This document shows positions 1-12,890 of a DNA stretch of 64,000 bases, piece by piece. Made by a program: the position numbers and the translations under genes. Below the pieces are notes generated by a model that searched no databases, was not told the DNA's origin, and worked only from the letters and a program-made list of their open reading frames with translations. Numbering within the stretch: position 1 is the first letter of the stretch; each line of letters begins with the position of its first letter. Source of the stretch: Symbiodinium natans (Eukaryota > Sar > Dinophyceae > Suessiales > Symbiodiniaceae); NCBI GenBank assembly GCA_905221605.1, contig CAJNDS010002804.1, forward strand, positions 126,001-190,000, read 5' to 3'.

Positions 1-9
1 GGAAAACTA

Positions 10-157
10 CTACACCCTAGACCCGAAACCCCAATCCCCACACCCTAGACCTTAAGCCCCTAAACCCTAAACCCCAAACCCCACACCCCAAACCCTAAAC
101 CCTAAACCCTAAACCCCAAACCCTGAACCCTAAACCCTGAACCCCAAACCCCAAGCC
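10..157. repeat. Interstitial CCCTAAA telomere-motif array (degenerate)
   Basis: Irregular runs of CCCTAAA and CCCCAAA (plus CCCTGAA variants) in C-rich orientation on the plus strand. TTTAGGG is the plant-type telomere motif also used by dinoflagellates. The copies are interrupted and vary in length, so this is an old internal array and not a chromosome end. Confidence 0.85.
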
Positions 158-197
158 CGCGCGAAGAATCGACTCCCCTTCGCTCGGCTCCGCTCCG

Positions 198-264
198 TTT
201 GGGGTTTAGGGTTTACGGTTTAGGGTTTTAGGGTTTAGGGTTTAGGGTTTAGGGTTTAGGGTTT
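198..264. repeat. Interstitial TTTAGGG telomere-motif array
   Basis: About eight TTTAGGG units in G-rich orientation, 40 bp after the C-rich array and inverted relative to it. The two arrays face away from each other and flank a GC-rich spacer. Confidence 0.85.
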
Positions 265-832
265 CAAGAACTTACGATGCAACGGGCCACAAGCGCGCAA
301 GCATCTCCTATAGGGGCTTCGGGTTTTCGGGGTTCAGGCTTCAGGCTTCGAGGTTTAAGCTCAGGATGGTTAAGTGGTTGAGGGTATAGGGTTTAAGGTT
401 GGTTTAGAGTCCGTGGGTAGTGTGCTAAACCCCCCTCACGGTGGAACGTACCTTGCTGTATTCAATGACGTGAATCGCCCCTGTCAGTCCAGTCAGCTGC
501 CATGCTGCTTCTAAGACATATCTGATGCAGGGCAAGGTACGCTCGAAGGAAGCGGAGGATGAGGCGGCTGAAAAGGACCTACCTCCTTTTGCGGCAGTGG
601 CTAGTCATAGAATGTGTGAAATTTGAGTATAGTGCACATGGTGGGGATAAAGCACATGTGCGAGGATCGGCTGGAAAAGAAGAGGCTGGCAGAGAAGCGT
701 CTGGGTCTTGGTGAACCAAGCTTTTAGGGATTGCGCAGCGCATATGCTTTCCTGCCAGCTTGGATCTACTGCAGGTCGGCGTCGTGCCGAAAGGGTCCTG
801 AAGCGCAATGAAGCTCTGCTTGCTGGCGAGGT
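265..832. other. No gene recognised
   Basis: Only scattered GGGTTT-like remnants (to about 415) are visible. No frame with convincing protein composition was found on either strand. Confidence 0.5.
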
Positions 833-1078
833 TTGAGTGGCTTTTTTGAGCTTTCTCGGCGAAAGCAGTTGGCTGGACTGGCATTGTGTTTGCTTCGGCA
901 GGAGCCTCCGCCTCTAATCGAAGACTCCGAAGAAGAAGGTATCCAGTCTAGAGACGATCCCAAGGCAGGGTCTTGTCAGCTTCTACGGCCTCTGCTTGTG
1001 AGAGTGGTAGTCGAGGATTCGATGCAGGAGCTGTGCGGAACTCAGAGGGGTGTGCGAATTCTTGCGGACTTGAAGTAT
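833..1078 (+). CDS. Possible exon of an unrecognised gene
   Basis: An open plus-strand frame of about 80 codons containing an acidic stretch (PPPLIEDSEEEG) followed by a leucine/valine-rich part. A likely exon start is the AG before GAGCCTCCG near 900. It has no recognisable domain. The composition is more protein-like than the overlapping frames on either strand, but it could be chance. It may belong with the exons near 2.1 kb. Confidence 0.25.
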
Positions 1079-2074
1079 GTTAAAACTTTTCACAACCATT
1101 GTGGGCGATCTTCCCAAGGATAGAAGCATCCCCTCAAGGCACGAAGCTGAATGCTTGCCTTGGAGTTGAAGCCTGCACGGACGGGCCATGCGTGTAGCAG
1201 AGAACCATAAGGGGATCTTGGTTGCCTCGCCGACGTCAGGTTTAATATTAGCTGCTGTGCGATGCCTAAGTTAAGGACTGAGCCATCGGGTAGCATTAAT
1301 CACGAAAGCTCTCCCCAAGGAGCTTTTCGTCTCGATGCCCGCAACTTGTTCTGCTGAAGACACAGGGGGTATAGGGGCAAAGGGGAGAGGCGACCCTGTC
1401 AAAAAGTTGGTCCTGCGGGCGAGGCGGGTTTTTGATGGAGCACCGGACATGTGCCAACATGTTGCAAACGGCACATCGACGCTGCCCCGAAAGGCAAGTT
1501 TCTTTCCGATACCAGGCTAGATGCTGCAAGCCAGCACCCTGAACACGTCAAACGGGCACCTGTCACTTTGGGCTTTGGGTACGGCTTGCCCGTGATGATG
1601 AGTGGCAATGCTTGCGTGGGTGTCCTGACATGTGACCGACGCGTCTTCCCCCCGAGTTTCAGGATTGCAGGTCTTGAAGGTGTTCGGAAAAATACTGGCC
1701 CTGCATTGCTAGACTGGGGTTCAGGGTTTAGGGTTTGGGGTTGAGGGTTCGTGGTTCGCCAGGGAACGTTCCTGCTCAAGTGAAGTGAAGTGAAGTGAAG
1801 ATGTTAAAGCTGTAGGGCATGCATGAGAGGGATCAGGGATCTGAAATTCACGAACAACCCAACAGCCCAACAGCCGACGTGCCCTTTCCATGCAGGGATG
1901 CGAACAAGGAGCTCCAGAAGTGAGGATTCTCCAGCGGTTGTTGCCTCAGAAGTTGTAAACAACACGTGCCGCTCTCTCCTTTGCTTCATTTCCTGATGAG
2001 GCGCACTCCCTTGCAAATTCGCTTTCGCCGCCACCTCTGTGTGCACCTCAGGAAGCAGCCTCTCTCGCTCGTAG

Positions 2075-2187
2075 GAATCGGCAGAACCTTTGACATTGGA
2101 GCCCCAAGGCAAAGAGGCGGTTTGGCTCGTGAGCTGCCCCCGTTGCAAGACCCGCCTCTGCCTCCCTTGGATTGAGAAATTGAAGAG
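2075..2187 (+). CDS. Possible exon with a CPRC motif, unrecognised gene
   Basis: After a TAG|G acceptor at 2071-2074 an open frame of 37 codons contains SCPRCKTRLC, a short Cys-rich element like half a zinc ribbon, and ends at AAGAG|GT. A further frame from 2188 to 2270 (VMYDREATGTYYKPGAK, then a stop) also looks protein-like but would need a different junction. The family is not recognised and it is unclear whether both pieces are one gene. Confidence 0.3.
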
Positions 2188-2270
2188 GTTATGTATGATC
2201 GCGAAGCTACGGGGACTTACTATAAGCCAGGTGCCAAGCTAGGAGATTGCGCTTGTCTGCAGGATTCCTG

Positions 2271-5200
2271 AGGTTCGCTTCTCCTAAATGGGATGAAGGC
2301 GGCCTCAAAGTTTCACCGGTGAGAATGTAGTCGGCTTCGGCCTGTAGGAATCTGCTCGGTTGGAATCGTGGGGGATTTACAAATGAGCCGCTGGTAGCTT
2401 GACAGCAGGGTTGCTTCACATGATGCAGGTGGTGGCAGCACATGCAGCGGTGATGTCATGATTCCATGTACATGTCTCAAGATGTTTCCATGGCACGTGT
2501 ATGAGGGGTGGGCTATCTCAGAGGCCAGTCTAAAGCAGAGACGGCACTCGTGCATGGCATGTTCACCGTGGCTCTCAACGTAATCTCAGAACCACTAAGC
2601 CAATAAGACCAGACAAGAGCTTAAGAACAAGCACCGATTGCCGGGAGGTGGCCTGTGCGCACCTAGGCTGTGATATGTGCTGAGGGCATGAAATATGAAG
2701 ATGTATGGCAATGTATGAAGTGTCCAAACAGCCATATGTGAACTTAATGTGAACATGTGCCTTGGCCCCGCCACAAGGTGATGGGACCGGTTGGGGCGCC
2801 GGCGCCTGGACCAACCAACGTGGTGGGTCTGGCATGTCGAGAGCCGGAGATCAGACCACTTTCAATTGAAGAAGTCGCTTTTCTGTATCTGTAAGAGTTG
2901 TGAACCAGTGCTGGCAGGTCATCCTCAATAAGATCCCACCAGCTGTCACAGAGCAGCAGGTCCTCTGCAAGCTTCCGCTGCCCAGCCGTATCGAAGCAAC
3001 GCCGTTGCCAGGTTGTGACCGGAGCCGGCCGGCCGGATGAGGTTCTGCAGGTTCGACCTGGTTCGATGTCCGCTGTGCCAGCGGTCCTCACACAGGCCGT
3101 TTGCCTTTCAGGTCAGCTTCCGGCCTGCAGATCCAGAGGGGCCTGGCTGGGCCATCCTTGCGTTTGCCACGCCCGAGATTGCAAAGGCTCCCGGTGCTGG
3201 CAAGACTTGCCTGCAGTGGCGGCAGCACGAGTCGTCGTCGCATTCGCCATGATCGTCGTAATCGTTGTCGCTGCTGTGGCTGTCGCTGTAGTTTTTGCTG
3301 GGCTCGCTGCTGCCGCTGTTTTGAACTTGGAGCTCAAGTCCAAGCTTTCATAGGCGTAGCATCACACGCCCAGCCTTCGAAGATATCTCTTTGACATCCT
3401 CACACAAACTGATAGGGTGTCAATCGAGCTGAAACCGATTCTGCAAAACAAATAACGTGTTCCATCAGCAAGGTGCTTGTATGTGCGTAAGTTCGCTCGA
3501 AGCCAGAACGCTGCTTGCAGACAAGGGATGCAAAGTGTACATGCGATACATCCTAGGGCAATTAAGTCCACGTCGCGGGAAGGCGCACCTGCAGAAAAGG
3601 CTCGCTCAGTTAACGAATAGGCAGAACGAAGCCATATCGCAGTAATGACCATGGCAGGGGGATGATTATTGGTGTAGACCAGGTATTGCTGGACCCTTGT
3701 ATGCATGAAGCGCGACTGATCCTGGTTAAGAGTTTAAATTTGGCCAGCCGTCATCCAAGGATGTAGTGGTGGCCATAGACGACGACCCAGACATCCTCAA
3801 GCGTTACCAGGCACACGGGCCAGAAGTCTTCACATGGTCGAGGTTGCATTCCGGTTGCACTCCTAAAGATTGCAAAGGTTGAGGCGAACACACAATGCCT
3901 GGCAGAGGCCGGGATGCTGACAAGAAGCCAGGAGCAGCGAATAGTCCTGGGGCTTCTAAGGAGAGGCACATGCCTTTGGTCAAAGACTGTCTGAGCAGAG
4001 CAGAGGCCGGCAAGGTGCGCTCCACGTAGCTTTGAGATGCTTCGAGCCAGTTCTCCCAAAGCCTACAGACCTGAGGCGAGCACCACACCTGGTGGGGTGA
4101 TTGCCAACAGCCTTCGAGCTGGTTCTTGGTGGTCCTTAGCACGCACATGGTGCACGCAAGTTCGGCAAGGGCTAGATGCCAAAGCTTTGCTAGAACCAGG
4201 TGCAAGAAGAAGCAGCCTGAAAGCCAGAAGCCACGGCGCATCATGCTGGGTCGCACAGCCCAGGGGGAGGTTGGGTTTTTCATGCCCATACGGGCACAGT
4301 TGCGACGTTCTCGAATCCAAGGGATGGTCGGGCACGATGCTGCTGGAGCAAGGCCCGCGAGATCCCACGCGTTGGGGAGTGCCCGATGTCTGATACTTTC
4401 GGCTGCCTTGGCCGGGTGCCGGTGCATTCAAGGCTGCAGGCGGAGCTGGCAACGGCGGGAGTTGAGCCCTTCCTGGGCAAGCCGGCAGGGTGCACCGGGC
4501 CAGATTGGAGCATACTGCGTGTGAACCATCTTACCAATGGGTGCCACTTCAACATGACATGACAGTTGCAATGGACCAGTTTGGTGCAACCTCAAAATGA
4601 AGCCGAAACCCAAAATGCAAACGTTACTGTCAGAGTCTCGACAAAAAACGTCTTGGGCCAAACAGCGGTTTTCGTGGTGCAAGCCAGAGAGAGACAGTTT
4701 TTCTTCCATGGATTCCATGTTCCCGAAGGAGGCAATAATAGACGATCAGGCTTTCATCGAGATATTCAAGTTTTTGAACATGCTGGTTGCTACTGTGGCA
4801 TGCCGATTCCTGTCCTAATGGAGGGAGATCTCCAAGCGGCTGATGAGCTAGATCGTTGAATGCGGTTCTGTCTAGGATTCTTTTCTTTCCTACCCTGTCC
4901 TTGCACACGTCCACTGCGCTCGCCATACTAATCTCATAGAGATTGCCTCCCTGCACAGAGGATAAAACATGGCAGCGATGCTAGTTTTTCAGGCGTTGTT
5001 TCTCATGCACCTGTGAGGCGTGTTCTCGACACCCCGTAATTGGTAGAACAACACAACCTTGCTGCCAGTTTCCTGTGCCTGCTGCTCACTGCCAGCTGCG
5101 TAACAAATAGTTTGGGCATATTTTGGCTTGGGCTCACAACGTTTTATACTCGAATGATATTATTACGGCCCCGAATCAAATCGTGAAATTGCGCCCGCCA

Positions 5201-7030
5201 AACCCCCCCGAATATTTATACAGAATGAAAGGGTTTTGGACACACTTCGTTGGGAATTCCCAAAACGACCCTTCACTTGCCATACGCTTGCGGGGTCTTT
5301 TGGGGCCTTCACTTGCTTGCGCCCTTGTTTCCGCGGTTGTCGTTCGTGCGTTTCCTGGTTTTCTACCTTCAGTACCAAGAGTTAGATGGAGCTGGCACAA
5401 AAAGGACGTCCCAATTCGGCTCACTCTTCCTCACGTCACACTTTAAGACCAAGTCAAAGGACTCACGAACGAAAGGGATGCACCCAAGAATGAAACGAAG
5501 TGCTGAGTTAGCAATCACTGCCAAAAGCCATGAAGGGCTTTTGGTGCAAAAAGCCGCTTGAACGAACTAAACGAGTGAGCACAAGACACCAGCACATAAG
5601 AAGATTAGAATAAATTTTCAAGATACGACCATCGAATAGAAAGTTGTCTGCAGGAAATTGACCACCCCATATAAAAGAAACGACTTGAATTCTGTGGCGG
5701 GGTCATGACGGTGCCCCCTTCCCCCCCTGCGAAGTCGAGAGGGACCTGGGAGGTGGGCCGCAGGTTTTCCATGCAGGCCGACGCTCACTCACTCACGCTC
5801 GCCCATTGACTCCCCGAGATCATTTCTTCGGTCGTGCAAGATAAAGTGTGAGCAAAGTAATGCACGGAGACCTATGTGGTCCACATAGTTCCACGAGAAC
5901 GCGGTCGTGAGTCTGGAAATTTCAAGAGCTCTCAGCAGCCGCAAAACCACATGAGGTGTTTGGCTTTTGGTCCACGTGAAAGTCGGGGCTTTTCTTGTTG
6001 CACCTAAATCACTTCCCGTTTCCGAGAAAACGTGGGGGGCAACAGGCCCCTCCTTGGTGACCCTGCCTTGTTGTGTTTTTTGTGAGCACAAGATTTCTGG
6101 CTTGCATCTTAAGAGTCATCGTCCGTGCCGTCAGGGTCATCGTCAGAATCATCATATTCACGCCACTTGTTTTGATTTCTGGTTTTGCCTGTTCGCCTGA
6201 GCATTCTTCCAGACGCTTTGCTTCAAACCGGCTCCTTCAAGGTTGCTGTGTCGAAGTTGTCGCCCGGATTCGTGGTGTTTCATTTGATCCGACCCTCGTT
6301 TTTAGGTAACATCGACAGGATTGTGCTACCAATGGTTGTGTGTTGAACCAGAGAGCAGGAAAGAATCTGGCGAAGATCTTTCCGCTTCCAGTGGTGCTGT
6401 GCTTAGTCAGGTTCTATTGCACAGCATAGTCCTACCGCTTCGAATTGAACACGAGGTGTATGCTGCTGCCTGCTGGCAAACAAGGCAGGGCAAACATGAG
6501 CTCACATCTCAATGCCGTGGCAATCTATGACTAAGGCCCGAACAATGGTAACACATCTGGGCATCAGCAAATCGCTGTTTCTGGATGGCAAGTTGACGCC
6601 TCGGGCGCCAGCCGATTGAAATGGTGTCAAGTGTAGCGAAAGCAAGGACAGATGGCTTTCCTGGGTGGTCCACTCGCATGGAGACCTTACAGGATGGGCC
6701 TGTCGTGACATGTAGGCTAGCGCAGCGATGAACAGGATGATGTGGGATGATTGTGCATGGGCAGGTTGATGTCAAGGTTTCTACACCGCAGGCGTGGGTC
6801 CAGATCTCAGGAATGGAAGTGCGATGCAAGGCGAGGCTTTCGTTGCCCCTTTGCTGTCTTCTGGTAAGGTGGCTGTCACCTCTGGGCACTCCCCTGAGCC
6901 GGTTTGTGTTGCGTGTCACGTTGTGTCACATTGCATGTAGCACTGTGCCGCGGACAGCAATCGGAAACACCCCGCGCAAGCACCAAAAAACAAGAAACCA
7001 GAGCACCAAAAAAGACGCGCCTGCATACAC
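2271..7030. other. Mostly no gene recognised
   Basis: Apart from the doubtful exon near 2.9 kb, this stretch has overlapping open frames on both strands (for example 3804-4427 minus against 4126-4524 plus) that cannot be told apart from chance. A plus frame at 4566-4860 has ordinary composition but no recognisable domain. A (GTC)n-like run at 3215-3320 gives a false Val/Ala-rich frame. Confidence 0.4.
2868..3012 (-). CDS. Possible minus-strand exon, unrecognised
   Basis: A minus-strand stretch of nearly 50 codons has balanced, helical composition with a paired tryptophan (CDSWWDLIEDDLPAL). The plus strand over the same bases is also open (around NKIPPAVTEQQ), so the strand is not settled. 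No family is recognised. Confidence 0.2.
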
Positions 7031-7270
7031 CAAGACGGGCCTTCGAATTGTTTATGGGTTTAGGGTTTGTAGGCTTTTGATGCTGCTCTACTTGTATGTT
7101 CAGCGCTTCTCGGGTTTTAGTTATTAAAGGTTCAGGAGTTTAGGGTTTAGGTTTTCAGTTTTTCGTTTACTGTTTGGGGTCTGGAGGCTTTCAATGTTTT
7201 TGCGTTTTGGGTCTTTGGGTGTTTAGAGAGGATGCTAGGGTTCAGGGTTTTTATTTAAGGTTTGGGGTTT
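7031..7270. repeat. Degenerate TTTAGGG-like tract
   Basis: Scattered GGGTTTAGGG, GGGTTTTAG and similar words in T/G-rich sequence. It looks like a strongly decayed telomere-motif array. A poly-G run follows at about 7350. Confidence 0.5.
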
Positions 7271-7544
7271 TAGTGTTCAATTCTTAGGTTTCATTTTTTT
7301 CGAGTGTTGTTGTTTTTTTTGGGTTTTGGGTTTGTAGGCTTTTGAAACGGGGGGGGGGGTCTTGCCATGAAGGGAACCTAATGGTTTCAAAACCCACATG
7401 AATTCTTCCAAACTCGTCATTGTAGGCACCCATTTTGCAAATGGGGGTTGGGGAGTGTCTGCCCCCCCCCCCTCCAACCCCTCGCTTATTTCGAATCCAT
7501 TCAAAGCCCGGCACAGCATCGTTTTTGCAGGTGGGGGAAAAAGC

Positions 7545-7828
7545 GGTCCCGCTACGCTTAGGAAAAATAAAGGGCCCCGCCACACCTAGGAATAAAAGGC
7601 CCCGCCACACCTGGGAAACAAGCCACACCAAGGCAAAAAAAAGATCCCGTCACACCTAGGAAAAGAGAGGAAAGAAGGGCCCAGCCACACCTAGAGAAAA
7701 AGATGGTCCCACCACGCCTAGGACAAAAGGGCCCAGCCACACCTAAGAAACGAAAAGGGTCCCAGGAAAAAGGGTCCCGCGAGAGGCCTCCACACCCAGC
7801 ACAAAGGCCCGCCACACCTAGGTGCTTT
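7545..7828. repeat. Degenerate tandem repeat, ~30-bp unit (CCACACCTAGG core)
   Basis: Eight to nine irregular copies of a unit resembling GGCCCCGCCACACCTAGGAA followed by a purine-rich A run of variable length. Copies start near 7545, 7573, 7599, 7645, 7678, 7709, 7733 and 7808. The apparent Gly/Pro-rich frames here are by-products of the repeat. Confidence 0.75.
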
Positions 7829-8056
7829 CAGGTGTTGGATTTGTTGAGGTTTTCAGGGCTTTCAGAGCCTTTCATGTTAAAAGGGTCTCGGGTTTGTAGC
7901 CTTTTGATTGTGTTTTTGGGTGTCGGCGTCGAGGCTTTTAGGAGTTTTTCAGGTATATTCGGGTGTTGTCTTTTTAGTCCGTTGGCTTTGTCACTTTTAG
8001 AGTTTGGTGTCTTTAGGTGTTACTCATGTATTTGTTTTATTTGTTGATTTTTTGAT

Positions 8057-8088
8057 TTTTTCTATCTCTCTCTCTCTCTCTTTCTCTT
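8057..8088. repeat. (TC)n microsatellite
   Basis: A short run of about ten TC units in a pyrimidine-rich tract. Confidence 0.8.
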
Positions 8089-8194
8089 CGGCTTCGGGGG
8101 TCTTAAAGCGTTTATAGCCTGTGTCCAGTAGGGGTGGTGGAGAGATTTGAACTGCTCTGACTTTGCGTGTGTACTCGAAGCCTACACGTACTGT

Positions 8195-8347
8195 CAAACT
8201 CACCCGCCGAGAATCCCTGGAGTGCCCCGGAAGCCCGCAGAGAGTCCCGCCGAGCCTTGGAGTACCCACCTCCAGAGAAGCCCGCAAGAGTCCGGCCGAG
8301 TATCCTTGGAGTGCCCAACCTCAGAGATTCCCGCGGAGAGCGAGGTA
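8195..8347 (-). repeat. Dispersed ~50-bp degenerate repeat (GGCACTCCAAGG family)
   Basis: Read on the minus strand, three imperfect units share a GGCACTCCAAGG core followed by CTCGGCGGGACTCTCTGCGGG-like sequence. The same words occur on the plus strand at 36.81-36.99 kb, so this is a dispersed family. No coding sense is evident. Confidence 0.55.
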
Positions 8348-8885
8348 TCCTTTCCTTTCCTTTCCTTAGGCATGTCAAGTCCCTGTGGGACGTTGCCCAA
8401 ATTCATGCATTAAATTCTAACAGTCACAGATATGCCCATCCAGCAGTGACAAGGTCGGTCCAAGGACTGTGAGGCGGGAAGCCGACGAGCCTAAGTAGGA
8501 AATGAGCACACCCGACGGAGGCCTGTAGGCCATCCTGTATGACAAGAATTAGCGTCTGAAACAGGGCGGCAACTTGTTTGGAAGAAAGCGAGGCTGAAGA
8601 CAACTGCAGCTGGAGCACAAGCGCAGTACATGCAGAACCCTGAAACCCATTCAAGCAAGCACGAGCCTCTGCCTCTGCGCGAACTTTGTGAGTGCCATCA
8701 GCAGTCAAGTCCGAAGTTCGCAACAGCATCGAGCGCCAAGGCAGGCCAACACTTGCGGGGTCAACCCGATGCGGACGGGAGGGAAGCAGTGTCTTAAGCA
8801 AGGCCAGGGGCGAGACGTCCCATATGGAAGCCCCACATCCACGAGCGGATGGCTCGCCACCCCCTGCCTGGATGTGCCGCGAGAC

Positions 8886-9660
8886 CTATAAAAGAGTAGT
8901 CGGCAGCGGCATGTGCAACCGTGACAGCACTGCAAGGGACATGTCCTCGCCTTCTGCCTCGATACGTTCGTCCCTGGTGGGCGACCTAGGCCCCGTCGCT
9001 TGGAGCCATGGTCTGGTGGGCTGGAAATGCTGCCATGCCCCTTTGCGGACTTTCAACAGGCTTTGCCTCCCAGCACGTTCTGACTCTCGGGGCAAAACAT
9101 GCGCAAGTCTCCACAAGCAACCATGCGAAGTGCTCAGGTGATGTTTGACTCGGTCATGGGAGTGGAAATACTTCATGCATGCCAAACATACCTCACCATA
9201 AGCAAACATGCGGGACGGCGCATAAACACCATGTCGCCGGGCACAGTGCACTGCAAGCGTCTGAAAACGAGGAAAGGAAGCCTCGCAGTAAATGCAAGCA
9301 TGCTCGCCTCCTGCGCGAAGCGTTTGAGGTGCCGAGTGCGACAACTGGATCTTCCATTGTACGGCGGCGGCAGCACATGCCAACTCGCGAGCATACATCT
9401 TACGCGCAGCAACAATCGCCTTGTGTAGCCAACCGGGTTGTTCAAGCTCCAACGCATACAAAGCCCGAATTGGCTCAGCAACCGCAACAACGCCTCTGAC
9501 CTTGCCGTGGAAGAGCGCCAGGAACCTGAGATCCGCAACAACGGCAGCCAGCCAAGACCTATGAGGGTCCTGCTCATGAGCCGACATCAGCCAGTGCCAA
9601 GCCAACGCAGACCCGTGCTGAACAAAACGACGAAACAGTGAAGCCCGTGAAGCCGCCAAC
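8886..9660 (-). pseudogene. C-terminal C2H2 zinc-finger region of the LINE
   Basis: This frame follows the RT frame after a frameshift. It contains two finger-like modules: CIYCEASF…HCARRH (about 9280-9350) and CLACMKYF…HHLSTSH (about 9160-9230), each C-x2-C followed by His pairs. Nucleic-acid-binding fingers at the C terminus of ORF2 are known in several LINE lineages. The frame is otherwise open to 8886, but it belongs to a decayed element. Confidence 0.65.
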
Positions 9661-10925
9661 TGCAGTCGTGGACATGAGCCATGGTCACGAAGGCGTGAGG
9701 CAGTAGGCCTTCTCGACCCTCTCGCTTCCAAAGAGCGCGCCAGAGACTCACGTAAACTTGACACCATCGCCGAAATGCAGGGCCTTTGAGCAAGGGGATG
9801 GCGCCGCAGCCCGTGACAAACCTGGACAGCACGTTGGCCCGGAGCAGAGTCGCTCGCGTGTGCAGTGGGAAGGCAGCACTAGTGAAGAAAGGACGGCGAA
9901 GAGGCTGCAACGCCCCGTAAGCCAGGGAAGCGCGATACCCAATCTCCGGCATCATGCTGTTGTCCGCAGTTAAGATGCTACCCAGGTGCTTGTAAGCTTG
10001 CACGATGGGAAGGTCCAAGGCCCCGTACACGGAATGCGCTACGCGCAAACAAGGCCCATCCGAAAGCACATAGGCCGGATGCGCCTCGACGCGGTAAGTC
10101 CCGGGCAGATGCAACATGAAAGCAGTTTTTGTAACGCCCGCACCCCACTCCAGCCCAAAGGCAGCGCTATGCCGAAGAAGGAGCTCAGAGGCACTTATCG
10201 CATCAGTCAACAGCTGCTGAGGACAGCCATGCAAACGGGTGTGCAGAAGGTCATCAGCCCAGGACAAGAATGGCACCTGCAGCTCACCCGTGTTCTCCCG
10301 GATCAAGGGCACGCCCTGAAGGGTAGGCAAACGCGGCAGCAGATCAGCTGTGTTGAGCGCAGCCGTGGCCGCACGCAAGTAAGCTGCAAAACCCAGTGAG
10401 AAGACAACACTCGCAGCTGGGTCACCCGGCCGGCTACCTCTGGCCGTGGCTGTGATGGGCTCAAGTAACTCGAGCCTGAACCAGGTGCCCTGGAACAAGT
10501 CGGCCGTGAGCTGATGCAAGTGGCTTGAACCCTCTGCTTCAGCGAGAACACACAGACGTTGAAGCTGTAGACCCAACTCTTGCAGGGCCGCCGGAGGGAC
10601 CCCAATGCGGTGAAAGAGCCGCAGCAAAGGCTCGTCGGATTCTGCACGGATGGCTCCAACAACAACCTCACGCACCAGCGCGTAGAAGGCAGACTTAATG
10701 TCCACGAACAACAGCAAGGCCGGCTTGCGCATCGCGAGCATGGCCCCCCAGGCCGCACGAGCAACGCCCGCAATCAAGTCAGTGCCTGTCCCTGGCAGTT
10801 CGCCTGCTTGCAAAGGGTGCGCAATACTGCGCAGGACATCAGCGAGCCGCGAGCGAAGCAGCCTGTGATAAATTTTTGCATCCGTGTCTTCGAGGAGTTT
10901 AGAACGGTAGTCCCCAGCTTGGAGG
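9640..10925 (-). pseudogene. LINE reverse transcriptase, truncated and frameshifted
   Basis: The minus-strand frame carries the ordered RT motifs of non-LTR elements. A DYRSKLLEDTDAKIYHRLL segment comes first. Motif A (FVDIKSAFY, about 10681-10712) holds the first catalytic Asp. Motif B is GSRPGDPAAS. Motif C is SWADDLL (about 10240-10270), the ADD catalytic pair. A YKHLGSIL element of the LINE thumb follows. The enzyme would copy element RNA into DNA at a nicked target. Upstream, the frame runs straight into the (CA)n of the minus strand within eight codons of DYRSK, so the fingers region is lost or interrupted. Downstream near 9640-9660 the continuation (ASRASLFRRFVQ) is in another frame, so a frameshift separates RT from the finger domain. 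This copy is almost certainly inactive. Confidence 0.8.
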
Positions 10926-10936
10926 CGCGCTCCGTG

Positions 10937-12020
<1,084 letters not shown>

Positions 12021-12520
12021 GTGTGCGTGTGAAGTCCAAGACAAATCTGGGCCCAAGACGAAAACCTTGACAATCCACGCAAGGCGGACTTCCTGATCCA
12101 GTACTGGAGAGGCTCCTGGCACAGAGGGATGCCACTGGGCATCAGTGCTGCCGAGCTCGAGCAGCCGCAGGCAGATGCTGTAGGGCTTGGCCTGGGCCTT
12201 TCAGGGATTCAGGCTGTCGGGCGCCGCTGACCGGCCAAAATTTTTTCCCACAGCATGGCGAGAATTTTTCAGCGGAGGTGGTCTTCGGGAAGATACTTAC
12301 TTCGTTACCGATGATGTGTCGACGGTTTTCATGGATGGATGGCGTGATGGATCTCGTGGCTACTGACAACCTAGCAGACTCAACAAAAATCCGCAGCGCA
12401 AGCTCCTCGGCGATCTCACAAGCCGGCTGCTCTGCTTGAAACGCGTGAAGCCCTGTGCGACCTCGCCGGTCGAATGCGCCTGGCCATCCGAGGAGTCCGG
12501 CGCGCGCGCGATTGAACGAA

Positions 12521-12890
12521 GGCCCCGCCCCACCGCATGCGCCGTGACGGCCCGCAACCTAAGTGCCGCCCCCCAGAAGAGGCCAGAAGAGGCTGGAGCA
12601 AGCCGGAATTCACGCGAAACCACAGCGGGAGCGTCGAAACGAAGGCCCTGCCCGGCCCGGCCCCGCCGCGCGCGCCGTTGCGGCCGGCAACCTAAGTGGC
12701 CCCCAGAAGAGGCCTGAAGAGGCGTGCGAAACCACAGCGGGAGCATCGAAACGCAACGGAACTCGCGCGAAACCACAGCGGGAGCATCGAAGCGCTTACG
12801 GAATGCGCGCGAAGCCACAGCGGGAGCGTCGAAACCAAGGCCCCGCCCCACCGCCGCGTGCGCCGTTGCGGCCGGCAACCAATTCCTTTA
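12521..12890. repeat. GC-rich interspersed repeats
   Basis: Two short repeats alternate. GCGAAACCACAGCGGGAGC followed by (A/G)TCGAA occurs at about 12614, 12726, 12765 and 12808. A second block (GGCCCCGCC … GCGCCGT … CGGC … GCAACC) occurs at about 12521, 12644 and 12839. The many overlapping frames here on both strands are by-products. Confidence 0.7.

Larger units (their letters stand above)
8886..10925 (-). mobile_element. 3' part of a LINE-type non-LTR retrotransposon
   Basis: Minus-strand remains of a LINE: a reverse transcriptase domain (about 10925 to 9650), then in another frame a C-terminal region with two C2H2 fingers (to 8886). No endonuclease is present, and the upstream RT part is replaced by the (GT)n tract. 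No poly-A tail or target-site duplication was identified. It points the same way as the LINE 5' part at 18.6-21.6 kb, which lacks exactly the EN/RT portion. Confidence 0.75.

Noticed and set aside
3113-3353. Val/Ala-rich membrane-like frame
   Set aside because: It comes from a (GTC/GCT)n-like run; other frames over it are equally open.
3804-4524. 207-codon minus and 132-codon plus frames
   Set aside because: They overlap each other, have no recognisable motif, and have Arg/Ser/Cys-rich chance-like composition.
5117-5132. ATTTTGGCT, a further spliced-leader-like word
   Set aside because: Nine matching bases only, no splice context.
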